Below, piece after piece: positions 13,725-26,915 of a stretch of DNA of 64,000 nt. This DNA is from Malurus cyaneus samueli (taxonomy: Eukaryota > Chordata > Aves > Passeriformes > Maluridae): positions 5,698,509 to 5,762,508 of the forward strand of contig CM019214.1 of assembly GCA_009741485.1 (NCBI GenBank), read 5' to 3'. The position numbers and the translations under genes are program-made. Numbering within the stretch: position 1 is the first letter of the stretch; every line of letters starts with the position of its first letter. Under the pieces are notes generated by a model. The model saw only the letters and a list, made by a program, of their open reading frames with translations. It was not told the DNA's origin and did not search any database.

Positions 13725-16054
13725 CCTGAAGACTGTTGTTCCAGCACATAAAAGGACTCAAAAGTCTTGCTGTAGAGGTTTGTTTTTTTTCTAAATCCTG
13801 TTTTTCTCATCTTCCTGAACAAAACGTAGTGGGTTTGCTTTGGTCTCTAGTGGGTGCTAGTCCATGTCAGAAAATTCTGCTCATAAATCATCCCAACCAG
13901 CACCTTCTCCTATCCTCCCTCTCAGGTGCACTGCACAACACTTTCTGTACAAAGAAGTGCAGATGATGTTCTGGATTCTAGGTAATGGTGAATAACCTAC
14001 TTATTTTTACAAATTTTGCAAACAATTAAATATGTCAGTTCACGCTTAAATGTAAATATTAAAAATCTTAAGGAACAGACTTGTCAATTCAGGTTAAATA
14101 CAAATTCAACTTCTTGTGGCTACTTCAGCCTCCCAACTGTTCATTTAGCTGATGTCTTTGGACATAGAATTTAATTAACAGCACTAGAAAATGTGTTTTA
14201 TTGGAATGTCTGAGAATAGCTGCTCTTTAACTGCTTTGGAAGGAGGGAGTGAAGTGTTTGTACTATCATTAGGTAATTTGAGTGCATGTATCAAATTCTC
14301 AGCTTTGGAGTTACACATATATACTAAATAATAAGTTGTGAATTCATTTTCCATTGGTCAGCCTCTCCCTCCTTCTTTTCCTTTCTTTGCTCTTTCTTCA
14401 TAAGCAAATATACCATGAACGGAGTAGGCTGCAGGGAATTATTTGGGTAAGAAGGTATCCTGAAAAATGCTGTAGAGATGGGCTGCATAAGGAAGATTTT
14501 TAAAAAAATAGAGCTTTTGAAAGTAGCCTGAAGAGTGTCACAGGTGAGTACTGAGGAAATTGAGACTCCAAATTATAAAGAAATAATTAAACACTGTATC
14601 TTCCTCTGGTGTTCTTTCTTTTCAGGACACACTGAAAACATGAGCAGTTCTAAGATTTTAATGAATTTATCTGTTCTGTCAGATCATATGATGGAAAATG
14701 TCATTTAGGAAAGACCCAGACTAGTTTGACAAACATTTGAATGGGGAAAACTACTGCTCCCATGAAGCAATGTGGCACAACAGGATAAATACAATTGAAA
14801 TAAACCACATTTATTATGCAAATAAAAAAGGCTTTAATTTGGTTAAAAAATACGCGAAATCACTAGAGTGTTCAAATTTTCACCAGGAAAGCCATTAAAA
14901 ACCACTGAAAATTGGAGCCTCGATGAACTGAACCTACAGATTACTAAGAAAACAGATAAATAAAATCAACAACAACTTTCAGTTTTAATTCAGTAGAGCC
15001 TCTGAGGAATTTCCTGAGAAAGGAATTTTATGTTTATTTATACCGGATTTTTCTATGTGAAAAAAATAATGAAGAAGAGTGAGATATTAACACAGTTTAA
15101 ATGTGCTTCCATTTTAAATCATGGTTTTCCCACCTAATATCCAGAAGGGGACAGAGAAAACACTAATTCTTAGCATAATCCTAGAAAAAAATTGTCATTT
15201 AATTAAATATCATAGGGACTAATATCTGTTTATATAATTTAAAAATCCTAACACATCAAATGTTTCTATTGCATAAAAACGGAAATGTGTGCTGTTCCTA
15301 ACAACACCAGATTTTCTGCTTTTCCACAGTAGTCATTACATCATAAAGTCTTTCTGTTTCTGTTGAATGTGTTAGACCCCTGCTTTCCTAAGAAAACACT
15401 GAAACAAAATCCTATAGAACAAAACCCTCTCATTCACAAAGATGCAAATGGAGAAACTCGTTTGCTTCTCAGTGACAAATCTGCTGTACTCCTGGACCAT
15501 GCACAGGCTGGAATAATCCACTGCCATTGATCAGCTTCCTTTCCACATGAAAGGCAGACAGGCATTTTTTAGATTATACCTCAATATAATTGCAGATTGA
15601 CAGACAACTCTTAGTGAAGGCAGCTGCACAAATGCCACCAATGGGATAAAAAATCCAATAAAAAAATATGTACTTAAAGGAAAAGAGGCAAGCATGAATT
15701 CTTGATGCTGTACCCTGCTTTCTGACCTGTGGAGCAGGTGGAGCAGAGGACCTGAATCACAACAAGAATTCTCACAGGGAAAAAGATGTGTCTGGCCAAA
15801 GACAGGATTCCTGCCACACACTTCAGTGCCACACAGCTCCACCCTCCTCACTCTGTATCGAAGATCCTTTTCCATGGCAGAGCCTGACTGCTGCTCCCAA
15901 CCCCTTCTCACACTCTGAGCTGGGTGAGGACCTGGGAACTTCATTTCCCTCTGCAGAGAGAACTATTGCATCCCATGGGCCAGAAGGGGGGAATTGTTCT
16001 TGTACTCCTCAAAAAAACCTGCTCAAGGGCTGGCTGCACGTTGGCTGTCGCTGC
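13722..16054 (+). other. Intronic stretch with nothing recognised
   Basis: AT-rich to about 15500, then less so up to the LTR at 16055. A 137-codon minus-strand open frame (15531-15944) falls in this second part. It shows no recognisable domain and was not called as a gene. I looked for a primer-binding site or internal retroviral sequence beside the LTR and saw none. Confidence 0.5.
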
Positions 16055-16444
16055 TGGCCAAACAGTGACAAAAAAGAATAGATACAAAACACCCAAAAAT
16101 GGGTGAAAAAAAACAGAGAGAAAGAAGGACTTTATTGCGGGACAAGTCTCTTTTATCCACTTTAGCAACCAGAGTATACATTTGTGTCAAACATACATTG
16201 GTAGGAGCTGTCTTATTATATCAGAACATATTGGTGGTTTGCAAAAGCTCAGTTTAGTAATGTTTATAATTTCAGCCACTTGGTTATCAATTCAATTCCA
16301 ATTCTTTTCTCAACATAGCCAAGGTTGTGTTATCCTCCTCCATGTAGGCTGTTAACATCCCTTTCTTTTCCCAGGCCTCAGTCATACACAATAATTGGCT
16401 GAGTTTCAGAATCAGGGCTTGTGGGGTCACTTTTTTCCCCCACA
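16055..16444 (-). mobile_element. Solo LTR of an endogenous retrovirus, minus strand
   Basis: On the minus strand the element starts TGTGGGGGAAAAAAG (from 16444) and ends TTTGGCCA (at 16055), giving TG..CA ends. It has an AATAAA signal (complement of 16131-16136) followed by a T-rich and GT-rich stretch. It is closely similar over its whole length to the LTR at 19241-19647, which fixes both boundaries because similarity stops at the same points. No primer-binding site, polypurine tract or internal coding sequence is seen at either side, so it is a solo LTR. No clear target-site duplication flanks it. The family name is not known to me. Confidence 0.85.
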
Positions 16445-16919
16445 GTTGTCAGTCACCCTTTAACAGGAAAATGACCTGACCAGAATGGAGATACTGCAGG
16501 AAGAAACACAGCCTGCTGTCCCCACCTGTGTTTGAAGTAAGTGCATCATAAAATGTGAATCTCCCAAAACAACTTCCTTTTCAAGAACAATTAATCATCA
16601 AATTATTTTGGTTTTTTGCATATTTTTGTCAAGAGGAGATGCTCTTGAATACTGGAAAGTCTGAACAGCAGGAAGGAGGAATGATTTCTCTTCTTGCAGC
16701 GGCCATGTGGGCCTCATTTCTCTAGTCCATTTTCATTCTCCTTTAATTTCCATCGTTGCACATCAGAGGGTCCTGACAGCAAAACTGAGACATTTAGGCT
16801 CCTGTGTCTGGGCCAAGTGCTTGAGGTCAGCAAGAAGGATATTAATCCTGTTTACTTATTTAAATGTGGTTTCCTGAACAATCTACACAACCCATCCTCC
16901 TCGGGCTGCAAGCCCACCA
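16445..16919 (+). other. Spacer between the two LTRs, first part
   Basis: I recognise nothing here. No polypurine tract lies beside the LTR, and I see no internal retroviral coding sequence. Confidence 0.45.
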
Positions 16920-16926
16920 ATGCTAT

Positions 16927-17066
16927 AATATTTTTTTGCTGGATTGTTTGTTTTGTTTTGGTTGTTTTAGGAGTTTGGGTTTGGGGTTTTTTTTCCTTTT
17001 GTCTGTTTATTTTTTTTGTTTTCTGTTTGTTTTGCTGTTGCTTTTTTTTTTTTTTTTTTTTTTTTT
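16927..17066 (+). repeat. T/G-rich simple repeat ending in 25 T
   Basis: Stretch of irregular TTTTG and TTTGTTT units ending in an uninterrupted T run at 17042-17066. It explains the Phe/Leu/Cys-rich open frames of 124 and 130 codons that cross it. Confidence 0.9.
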
Positions 17067-19240
17067 AATAATTTTTCCTAAGTGTTCTGAGAGGCATGGG
17101 AGTTGTGGCACTTCTAAAAAAAAAACAGAAGAAAGTGAAGGAAAATTTCACCTTGTTCCATTCAAGCCCTGGGAATACAGAGCACTGTCTACAATGTTGT
17201 TTGTGCTTTTAACAGTTTTTGCAGGTCTCAAAGCAAGGACTGAAAGCAGAGTTTGAGTGACAATAGAAATACAAGGTACGACAGCTGCTGGTTACAGGAA
17301 CAGAGACAAATATTCATTATGCAATATTTATGATACAAACTGAGCAAGGAGAGAGGTGGCAGGCTGGTGTGTGTGACAGCACAGGTCTCTGCAGAGGTGT
17401 GGGTGCCACTGCTCACCCAGTCCCCTGTCCCCCAGAGCTGAGGCTGCCACTCACCCCAAGCTGCATTTTGCAGGAATTTTAATGTGGGCATCTGTCCACC
17501 AGGGAACAGAGCAACTTTGCAAAAGCCATTTGTGGCTTGGAGGCTGAATTTTAGTCTGGGGAAGAATAAGAGGGTGTGTTAATTAACCCTTGCACTCCAC
17601 AGCCCATCACCATCTCTAAATACCATTGCACCTACAGGTATTGATTGCAAGTTCTGTTACAAACTAATGGACAGTAAAACACTGATGGATTTTTAGAAAG
17701 TGCTTACTGCAGTGTTTACTTTCAGTCCTTTGCCATCTAAAAGATATCCATCCCACTAAAAATGTGTAATAAATGTAGACATGAAAATGAGTATTATTTG
17801 TAAAACAGTCCAAAATAATGGCATTAAGTATTAAGCATTGCATGATCACATGTGCAGGAAGTTTCCTGAACATGTGCAGTGAACACTCTCAATGGAGTTG
17901 AAATCCATACTTAAGGGAAGTCAAATGGATTATCTGAAGTGAGAATAGCGAGAGGAAAGAAACCACTTTAAAACACTGTAATGGTAATTTAGTACCATTG
18001 ATCTACAAACACAGAAAGTGGGAAAGGAAACAGCCACCCATACTGAATCAGAGCACAGATCTACTCCCTCAGCATCCTGTACCTTTACCATTCAATACCA
18101 TGAGAGGCAAATATCTTGCTATGGTGTCATAGTCCCTGAAAACAATCTTAATTTTGTGATGAAAATTTTGACAGGCTTTAACTACAGCAATGAAAATAAT
18201 AAAAAACAAGGTCACATGGCTGTCCTTTGTTAGCAGTTAGTCTTTCTGTTCTAACAGGATGTGCATATAAAATAGGACCACAAATCAGCTTCATTAGCAC
18301 TGGGATACAAAAAGAAGAAGAAAACAAGCCTTTTGATGGAAGTTTGCAATGTACTTTTCAAAGAAAGAATGCATTTGTATCTGAATTTAAAAGATGTAAA
18401 TTTATTGGTATGATAAGAAGCTAAGTGATTTTATCCAACTGAGTGCTTTGCTCTCAACTTGTTATCATTTATTTTCTCCACTCTCAGAATAATCAAAGAT
18501 AGTTAAAATTTTTTGAAAGAGCTGTTTAGGATTTTTTTAAAATGCATTACATTCTGAATAGCAAGTATGTTCAACTATACATAAAATTTTGTCCTAAAAC
18601 ACTTTTAAAAGTTTACTGCTATATAATGACATCATTTAAGAAGCATGAAAAAAACAGAGGAAAATAATAAAAGGCAGAGAGAAAAGAAGCAAAATTGCAC
18701 CTATTCTATGTGGTTATTTAAAGCAAAGTGAGGATTTTTTCAAGACTGAAATGGCAGGCAGCACTTCCTTGGTGTCAAAGGCAGGTAATAGGATGACAAA
18801 GACTGTTTGGTCCTCTATCTTTTCTATTTCCTTTCAGCCAGTCTCTAAAATGAACACCTGTCCTGATGAGTGTGAGGGGAAAGTTAATTCGATGGAGCAG
18901 CAATAACTTTTCAATGTCCTGCTCATTTTCCCTCCTTTCTCTGCAATAAGGAATTCTTGTAAAATCTATTTCCATTTTGAATGTTTAGGCCAGTGTTGTT
19001 GAAGGAGTAGCTGAGAAGCAGAGAAAGATTGCTTTTGAGGTTAGGACCTGACCCTTTTAAGGGTATGTACATGGAAAGCTGGATGATCTTAATAAGGTAC
19101 CCTTAGAGATGGGCTACAGGCACCTCCCAGTGACACTGCAACAGCCTAAAAGCAGCTACCAAAAAAACTCTGAGCTGAAAGTTGCTGTTTCTCCTCAAAA
19201 CAAAGCCTCCAGGCATTCCTGGTTCCACAGCCACCCCTGC
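17067..19240 (+). other. Spacer between the two LTRs, second part
   Basis: Mostly AT-rich sequence with no recognised repeat or gene. A less AT-rich patch lies at about 17340-17480. Confidence 0.45.
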
Positions 19241-19647
19241 TGTGGGGGAAAAAAGTGGCCCCACAAGCCCTGATTCTGAAACTCAGCCAATTATTGTGTA
19301 TGACTGAGTCCTGGGAAAAGAAAGAGAGTGTTAACAGCCTACATGGAGAGGAATAACGCAACCTTGGCTACTGTTGAGAAAAGGAGATTGGAATGTAGAA
19401 TTGATATGCAGGTGGCTGGAAATTATAAACATTACTAATATGTAGCTTTTGCAAAGTCAACAGTTATGTTCTGATTACTAATTCAACAGCTGTCTCTTGA
19501 CCAATGTATGTTTGACACAAATGTATACTCTGGTTGCTAAAGTGGATAAAAGAAGCTTGTCCCACAATAAACTTCTTCTTTCTCTCTGTTTTTTTTCACC
19601 CACTTTTGTGTGTTTTGTATCTATTCTTTTTTGTCGCTGTTTGGCCA
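19241..19647 (+). mobile_element. Solo LTR of an endogenous retrovirus, plus strand
   Basis: Starts TGTGGGGGAAAAAAG and ends TTTGGCCA, with an AATAAA signal at 19566-19571 and GT/T-rich sequence after it. It is the inverted relative of 16055-16444; by eye the two agree at well over four bases in five, differing by substitutions and small indels. The flanks CCCTGC (left) and CCCTTC (right) may be a 6-bp target-site duplication with one change. Short open frames overlapping it are incidental. No internal retroviral genes are present. Confidence 0.88.
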
Positions 19648-22600
19648 CCCTTCCTCATCCCATCCCTCCTCCCCACTCTGATGGTGTCCTGAAATCACTG
19701 GTACCTCCCTGCCTGGAGACAACTCCAGACCTTCATCTGCAGCACCCAGGAGAGGAGAGGGGCAGCCTGAACCCTGCTCATGTGGAGATTCATCTTAATA
19801 CCTCTGTCTTCACACAAAGTTAGGAAGGCTGGAACCCTCCAAGTCCCTAACAAAAGAGATCATCAAATATTATGAAATTGCTTTGTCTGAGGTGTGATAA
19901 TAAAAAATCAAAACAAAAAAAAAGTCAACAAAATAAAGCAAAAGACTTCAGAAGAGATGTGGGAGAAATGGCTGAGAGCAGCTACTTTGCTTCATCCTTG
20001 AGAAAGATTCTTCTGCTGTAGGTTTAAGAGTGGCATTACTAACAAGAACTAGCTAAGAGCAGCAGTTTGCCATTCTGAATTAAATGAATCATCCCTAATA
20101 TGATTAGCAGGTTACATATTAGAATGAATCTGAAATTTAAGTCGAAAAGGCAGAAGAAAAAGGTTGACATGACATTTTCTGCATAAATGAAGACTTAGAA
20201 GGAAAAAATTCTGCTTTCTATACTCATTGTAGAGGTATTTCTATTAAAAAGCTATTAGTTACTCAAATGTCACTGTTATGAATAAAAATTTGTCTTGGTG
20301 ACATGGAAGATATTGCAGATGAGCTCTTGTTTGTGTAAAGAATTGCAAACCCACAGATTTTCACTAAGAAAGACAAAACGTGCAGAGCTATTAGCTCACC
20401 ATTTCACTAAGTGGGAACATAAGAAGCTCCAATAGATTATTTTAAATTACAAAGGCAAATTGTTAAATTTGTTAGGCAAGAATAAAATAATATCTTCAAT
20501 AGTATTTTTACAGTTTTATTTATCAACTGACCATAAATGCATAATTCACAGACTCGACACACTGGGTTCAACAGAGTTAATTTTCTGTTGCTTAGACTGT
20601 GGGATGAAAAACAGAGATTTCCAGGAGACAGGATTTCTGATTAAAAATATTTGCCATTTTGTTTTATTGATTTTTTTCCTGTTTGCTAGTTTATTTAATT
20701 TGAATAGATCAGCACCTCAGAGCTGTTAGACCAGGATAGTCACAAAAGCACGGCTGGCATGTTAAACAAGGTTTTGAGTTCTCTGCCAGGAGCTGCAGAA
20801 TCTGAATTCAAGTGATTCAGGAAGAAGTTTGACAACCCACTTGGACCAGCTATGTTCCCAGAGTTTTGAAACCCTATTAAGGAGAGTAAGTTTCTCGGAG
20901 GTGGGGATCCCAAGGCTTTCCTACTATAAAGTTTCATATCAATGATGTTGGAAAGTCTTAAGTGTCTTTCTGCCTGAAAACACAGATCTTGAAAGTCCAG
21001 CTTGAGCTTCTCAAAGCTGTAACTTGTGGTCCTGCCTCACCAAGACCCAGGACACACCAAGATCAGTGGCACACTGGTCATGTTGGGCATTGAGGCTTCT
21101 TCCAAGATAATAATTTTAGTCCACACGAAATTCAGACTTCCAGCTCTACTGATCAGGTATGAAACATCCTGCATGACTGTCAGTATTAAAGACCAGGTCA
21201 TTGTAAGCTTGGGCATCTTCACTGACTTGCCATAAATCTAAGATGTTTGATTTACCAAAATGCTGTGAGGCCCATTTGTTCTGGCTTAGACTATGATTTC
21301 TCAAAAATTACTGACCTTGAGAGTTAGGTGTAGTTCCAGTACTACTACATATGTTCTGTAGGACTTTTGGATACTTACTGTCACCTTTTGTTCTAATTTA
21401 CCTGCCACCAGGGCTGAGAGAGATTTGTCCTGTAATTCTTTGTTTAGTTTAATTAAACTACAAGGGCAGCAAGATGAGATTCCACAACAGAAACTCCCAA
21501 GCATCAGCTGAATGAATGGGTAGGCCTGAGTGTGTTCCACTGAAAACAAATACTCAGAAAATAATAGCTAAAATCCTAAAGCATTACAGTCGTAAAATGC
21601 TGTATTGCATCATCTGTAGTCCTTCTGCACCAGAGTTTATTTATTCTGAACCCCACTGGTGCTATAACTGTAGATTTACCAAAACTGTTTCTTCCCTGAA
21701 AATCAGATTAAAATTGCAATGGAACCTCCTTCTGGTGGGGGCCAGGAAATGTCACTGTGATAACAAGCACTGCTAGTTATATTTGTGATTGCTCATTTCT
21801 TCGTTCACTATTCCTTCATCTGTTCCTCAAAGAGGTCACTTGTTTTTGGCAGGCTACTTGAAGAAGTGTGAAAAAAGGAGAATATTTATTAATGCCTTTA
21901 TATAAAGAGTGTCAAGTTTAATTCAGTATAATCTGTAGGGCAATATTACTTTCAACTCCTTAGGAAAAGGAGAAATAAAATCCGAATGGCTAGACACTGG
22001 AAAGGGCTCTAAACAAATTGCTCGTGGAACCTTAGCAAAACACCCTTGTTATCACTCTGGTCTGGGCTACAATTCTGCAATGAGGAAACTGCTCAACACT
22101 CTGCAAGCCCTGAGATGACTCATATGCTGCAAATTAAGCATTTACATAACTGTTTATAGGCTGGGGGTGTTGCATCATAAGCTTCATGGGGGAAGAGAAT
22201 AATCTCTTCCATGCTCATTACACACTGAAAACTTCATTTGTTTTCTAAAAGTCTTCCTGCTTCCAGTAGGAATATCTTTGCAGTTTATGTTTTAACATTT
22301 TTTACTTATTTTTCTTTTCAGTACTGACCTGTAGTAAGCATAGTGCTTTTGGGATGCTTTTGTCAGAAAGGCACAGGTAAAATGAAAAAAAAAAGGCAAA
22401 GCAGCAAAGACGGAAATCAGGGAAAACATTTTGTAATGTAATTCATTGTACTAGAGAAGGAAATATGTGTGGAAGAAAAATGGGTGCTGGCCAGTCCTAT
22501 AGTGATACTGCAAGTCATTAAACTACAATTAGGATGGAAAATCTAGGTACATATGATACAGAAATATTTATATGTTCTTACATGGATGTTCATGTGCTGG

Positions 22601-22903
22601 TTAATGGCTCAGGTACTGTTTGAATACATCTTTTAAAATACAACCTGTAAGCATAATTATTCTTGTGAATGGCATTGAGTTTGGACCCTAACACTATAAC
22701 CTGACGGGGTTTTACTGGGTAGAGACAATGTTTGCTAGATCACATGGAGAACTAGAAACATTCATGTCAAAGTTGGGACAAACACTTGTCCTGTCCACCT
22801 CTGTTTTTCTGAGTTCTGCAATCCGCTGGGAAATCTTAGGTTTCCAAATGACATAAAATTTTATCTGTTTATTTTTACAAACTGATGGGTTTCACATATT
22901 CTT
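19648..22903 (+). other. Intronic stretch with nothing recognised
   Basis: Starts with a C-rich patch just after the LTR (19648-19780), then AT-rich DNA. A less AT-rich block at about 20740-21230 could be a diverged repeat, but I cannot name one. Confidence 0.45.
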
Positions 22904-25900
22904 CTATGCATAGCATTTTGTATTTCTATACTGCCTATGTACAGGCCACCTAAGGTATTCTGCAGTGCTATTAAATGGAACAACAACTTTTCTGATACAA
23001 ATGGCTGGGTCCGTATTTTCTGCCCAGTAGAACACAATTAATACACTTTTATGATGACAAACATTCTGAGATACCAGCTGCTGAAGAACTATCAGCAGAA
23101 CATCCAGCCTAGTCTGGGATTTCACCCACTGTCCATCACCACAGCATTTTGCACAGTAAAGCTCCATCTGTTTATGGCTGGCACAATACCCCTCATCATC
23201 ACCATTGCCCAGCTCAACAGCTGTAAAAGTGTAATGAAATATAAAACCATTTAAAGCTCCTATTGCTCTGAGGTAAATGCATGAGGACAATCAGTGTAAG
23301 CCTTTCTGTGCATCACTCTGGTGTCTTTTGAAATGGGTCAAGAGTAGGGAAATGGAATCTGGGTGTTTATGTGAACCAAGAATAAGGGAGTTTAATCAAT
23401 CACTCCTTCATGGAATTCTGAACAATTTTCACAGCTCACAACAATCACCAATGTTCTTCTTGTGTTTCTGGCTCAAGTTTCCAAGTAGAGCCCTGTTCGA
23501 AGCTGCCTGTCTTCCCCACCAAATGCCACAGTGATGACCACACAAAAAGTGGTGAACTGGGAAAAGAAATATGACAATAGTTCCTTTGATTGAGCCAAGA
23601 TGGATGATTTAGTCAGCTGGAGGAAGTGGCTAACTGTGGAGAGAAACAAAATCAACACATACCTTCCAAGAGAAGATTGTATTTCTGGTGTTAGAGGATG
23701 AAAACTTACTGCTAATTTGAAAGGTGGTCATGGAAACATGGTGGCTGCAGCAAAAACCTTTCAGACCACTGAATCCACATCCCTCATGCAGGATATAGTT
23801 TTCATACTTTTTATATACTCAGTATGTTTTACTGGAGCTCAGCCAAAAGACCAGCAAGAAAGTTGTATAATTACACAAGAGGCTTGGAAGGAAGCCAAGA
23901 CAAATGCTTTTCAATTAAATACTATATAATTAGTTTTTATTCACTATCAAATTCTCTGGAATTTATCCCCTTTATTGGTAGGTTGAAATTTATTCCCTTT
24001 GGGAGAGTTTTGGTTGTAATATTTACCCTCGTGGAGTAAATAGGTATTCCCATTCTCTTCCCTGATAAAACTGTTGTGGCAATTGTTCCTTTGCCACCTT
24101 TGCCAGTAATCTCTGTGGTTTGCTTGGCTACAATCTATATCTTTTTGTGAGGTTATGGGTAATAACTCAGTTAAAATAATAATTCTGTCTTCCTCTTCTG
24201 ATTTCACAGAAAACATAAGGTTTCTACACATTAAAGACATGGTAAGAAAACCCTTTGCTTTTTTATGCATAAAATGGAGGACTATCCAGAGACTATAACA
24301 CCATGGGAATTGACCTATTTAGTAATGCCTCATAACTAATTCTTATCCTCCTCAGAAAGGCATCTTAAGTCAATTAAAAGGTTCATGCATATAAATTGCT
24401 TGGAGCTATTCAAGGATGATGATTAAAAATAAGGTGAAATTTGTGATCCTGTTGGTAGAGAGGGGAACTTCTTTACAAATGGAGTGGGTAAAAGGCAGAA
24501 ATACGTCTGTTCATTTTCAAACAGAGACAGTCTAAACAGGGTTCATTTGCTCTCAATAAAATTGTGATAGTTCCAGTTACTCAGAAGATGACAAGGAACA
24601 GAATTCCCAGTAAAATTCTGTATTGACTATGACTGTGCCTGCTTCCTCAGAAGTATACAAGGTTTTTTAACTTTCTTTCAACTGAGAATTTTTTTTCAGT
24701 GAATGTCTAGTTTTAGAAAGGGAGAAAGATGCAAATTATTTGTGAATTCAAATGAACTTTGGTTAAAGAAGGGTAGAAAAAATCAAGAGAGGTGTTTTTT
24801 TACATTTTCTAATAAAGTTTTTTCAATATTTCTTGCTTTAATTTATTTTATTTTGGGAAATGACCCACCCTGACAAAGGAAGGTTTTTACAAAAGGGATT
24901 AAAAACTGGAAAAGAAATGCAACTTATTTTGTGCTGAAAGTGCCAAAATGAGACACTGCATGACATCATTGCTACACCAAATATTCCTGAAAAGGTTATT
25001 TGATTTCAACCCTACAAAGTGCACTCATTTCTTAGCCAAGTATTGATCCTTGGCAGATTCAAATCACAAGGGTTGAGCTGTGCTCATTACTGTGAGAACA
25101 AACTCCTTTAATGTTTTAAATTCCTGTATCTAAGTTGTTCTTTCACTATTCCTACCCTCTCAGGCAAATGGCATTTTCACACCAGAAGGAAAGGAGAGGT
25201 AGTGCATCTCCAGATTTTGAGTTCTGTCAAGGGGTGAGACGTGTATAAACAACCTGACACTCCACATTCCTTCAAGCCCCTCAGAATTATCTCTTGTGGG
25301 TTCAGATTTCCTTTGAAATTTGCCATCTGAGGGACCTGTGGCAGATATGTTTGTATGATCACTGTCATCTTGTGTCGATGAAAGTGGAATGAACATTAAA
25401 TTGCACAGAGCCTAAAACCATGGAAGAGCCTGCATGGATTTTACTTGACTTCTCAGTATTGTAAAAACAACAGACTCAACCCAAGAACTTGGAAAGACCA
25501 CATCAAGAAATTTTCTGTAGATCCTTCCTGATTTTTTTTTTCTGGGTAAAATATCTTCCCAAATGAAACATTTTTTTTTTCAGTATTTTAGCAGCAGAAG
25601 TTAATTTGCTACTACCTATAACACAAAATACTTAATCAAAGAACTTTTTGGTGGTGTATCAAACTAAAACAAATTATGAATCCTTAGACCTGGAACAAAA
25701 TATGTCATCCCAGAACATTTCCTATACAGGTGACCATGCTTTCAGCATCTTGTGGTCATTTTGACCTTTGTTTTAGCACTTCTATTCTATAAAACCAGAA
25801 TTGCTTGTAAATGTCACAAGAATAGGCAAAAGGTGTTAAAATCTCCTGAACCATTGAGACAATGGTTTGTGTTTAGAGTTTGATTGAATTTAGAATAAAA

Positions 25901-26878
25901 TATTCTTTTCTGCCCTATTCCAAGCTCCTCTGTCATTCAGATGGAATAATCTCAGTAAGGGTACAACCCCCATGGATGGCAAATTCTTGCCTTGTGGAAT
26001 CACTCTGTTTACACTCCAGGTGCCTGCATTACATGAGGTAGATAGAATGATATTTTAAATAAAGTTTTGTTTAGTTTTTTTTTTTCTCATTTTTTAATGT
26101 TCAGAGCACTTTGGGTTCATATTACAGAAGCCGGGTTGAAGAAATGTCCCAAACACTTGGAGGGCCATGCTGGGAATTCTGCCCTGTGATTTCATCAGAA
26201 GTCTTAACCATAAAACAAGTGAACAAAGAATTTGTCAGTGCAACTGTAGAACTAACCATCAGAACTCTCACATAATCTCACATAAATAAGGAGATAATTT
26301 GCTGAAACAAATGTGCAGCTCATTTTTCCCCATTCCAAGGTGCTGAGGATAACCCAGTGATCTTGTGAAATTGTCAAACAGCCATAATTAACCACAGATG
26401 TAGAACACCACTCTTTCACATTGATCAAGACTAAATACCCTGGAGATAAACCCCTGCTTTATATCTGATTTTGGTTTTGATTCAGCATTATGGTGAAGAA
26501 CATGGATTACTTTAAGCATATCAGTCCCCTCTCTGCTGCATTCACACAAATGAAATCAATTAGGTAAAAATCACAGGTTATAATAGAAAGTGAACAATTA
26601 AAAGCTAAATTGAACTAATATATCAAAATGGTCAGGGAAAAAAAAAGATAATTTCCATCCACATCTCAGTGATAGCGTAATAAACATTGTAAAAATGCCG
26701 CAGAATTACTGAAAACATCAAATTTTTATCTTTCCTTGTAATGGTCCTTATTACAGGTGCTAAACTCATTTGTGAAAAGGTTAGATACAAATTATAGAAA
26801 TAGATTAAAGATGTACACAGGTGTATGTGTGTGCTTAAGTTTAAGTTGCTCCTATTGACTTATTCAGATTCTTTAGGA
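22904..26878 (+). other. Intronic stretch with several open frames but no recognised gene
   Basis: Holds a 128-codon minus-strand frame (22904-23290), a 70-codon plus-strand frame with an internal hydrophobic segment (23717-23929) and a 107-codon minus-strand frame (23947-24270). None has a recognisable domain, splice context or consistent strand with its neighbours. Lengths are within what chance gives in AT-rich DNA. Confidence 0.45.
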
Positions 26879-26915
26879 TGTTTTGTTTTGTTTTGTTTTT
26901 TGTTTTGTTTTGTTT
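26879..26915 (+). repeat. (GTTTT)n microsatellite
   Basis: Seven or so GTTTT-type units with one longer T run in the middle. Confidence 0.9.

Noticed and set aside
15531..16054. Internal retroviral region beside the minus-strand LTR
   Set aside because: No primer-binding site follows the LTR end, and the 137-codon frame here has no retroviral domain that I recognise.
18018..18424. Two adjacent plus-strand frames that might form one gene
   Set aside because: They are short, overlap in different frames, and show no splice sites or family similarity.
16445..19240. A single provirus spanning the two LTRs
   Set aside because: The LTRs are in opposite orientations, whereas proviral LTRs are direct repeats. 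No gag, pol or env sequence was seen between them.
23717..23929. Frame with a signal-peptide-like hydrophobic segment followed by a Gln/Lys/Glu-rich part
   Set aside because: Only 70 codons with the hydrophobic part internal, and no recognisable domain or upstream promoter. The adjacent frame at 23947-24270 is on the opposite strand, so they do not form one gene.
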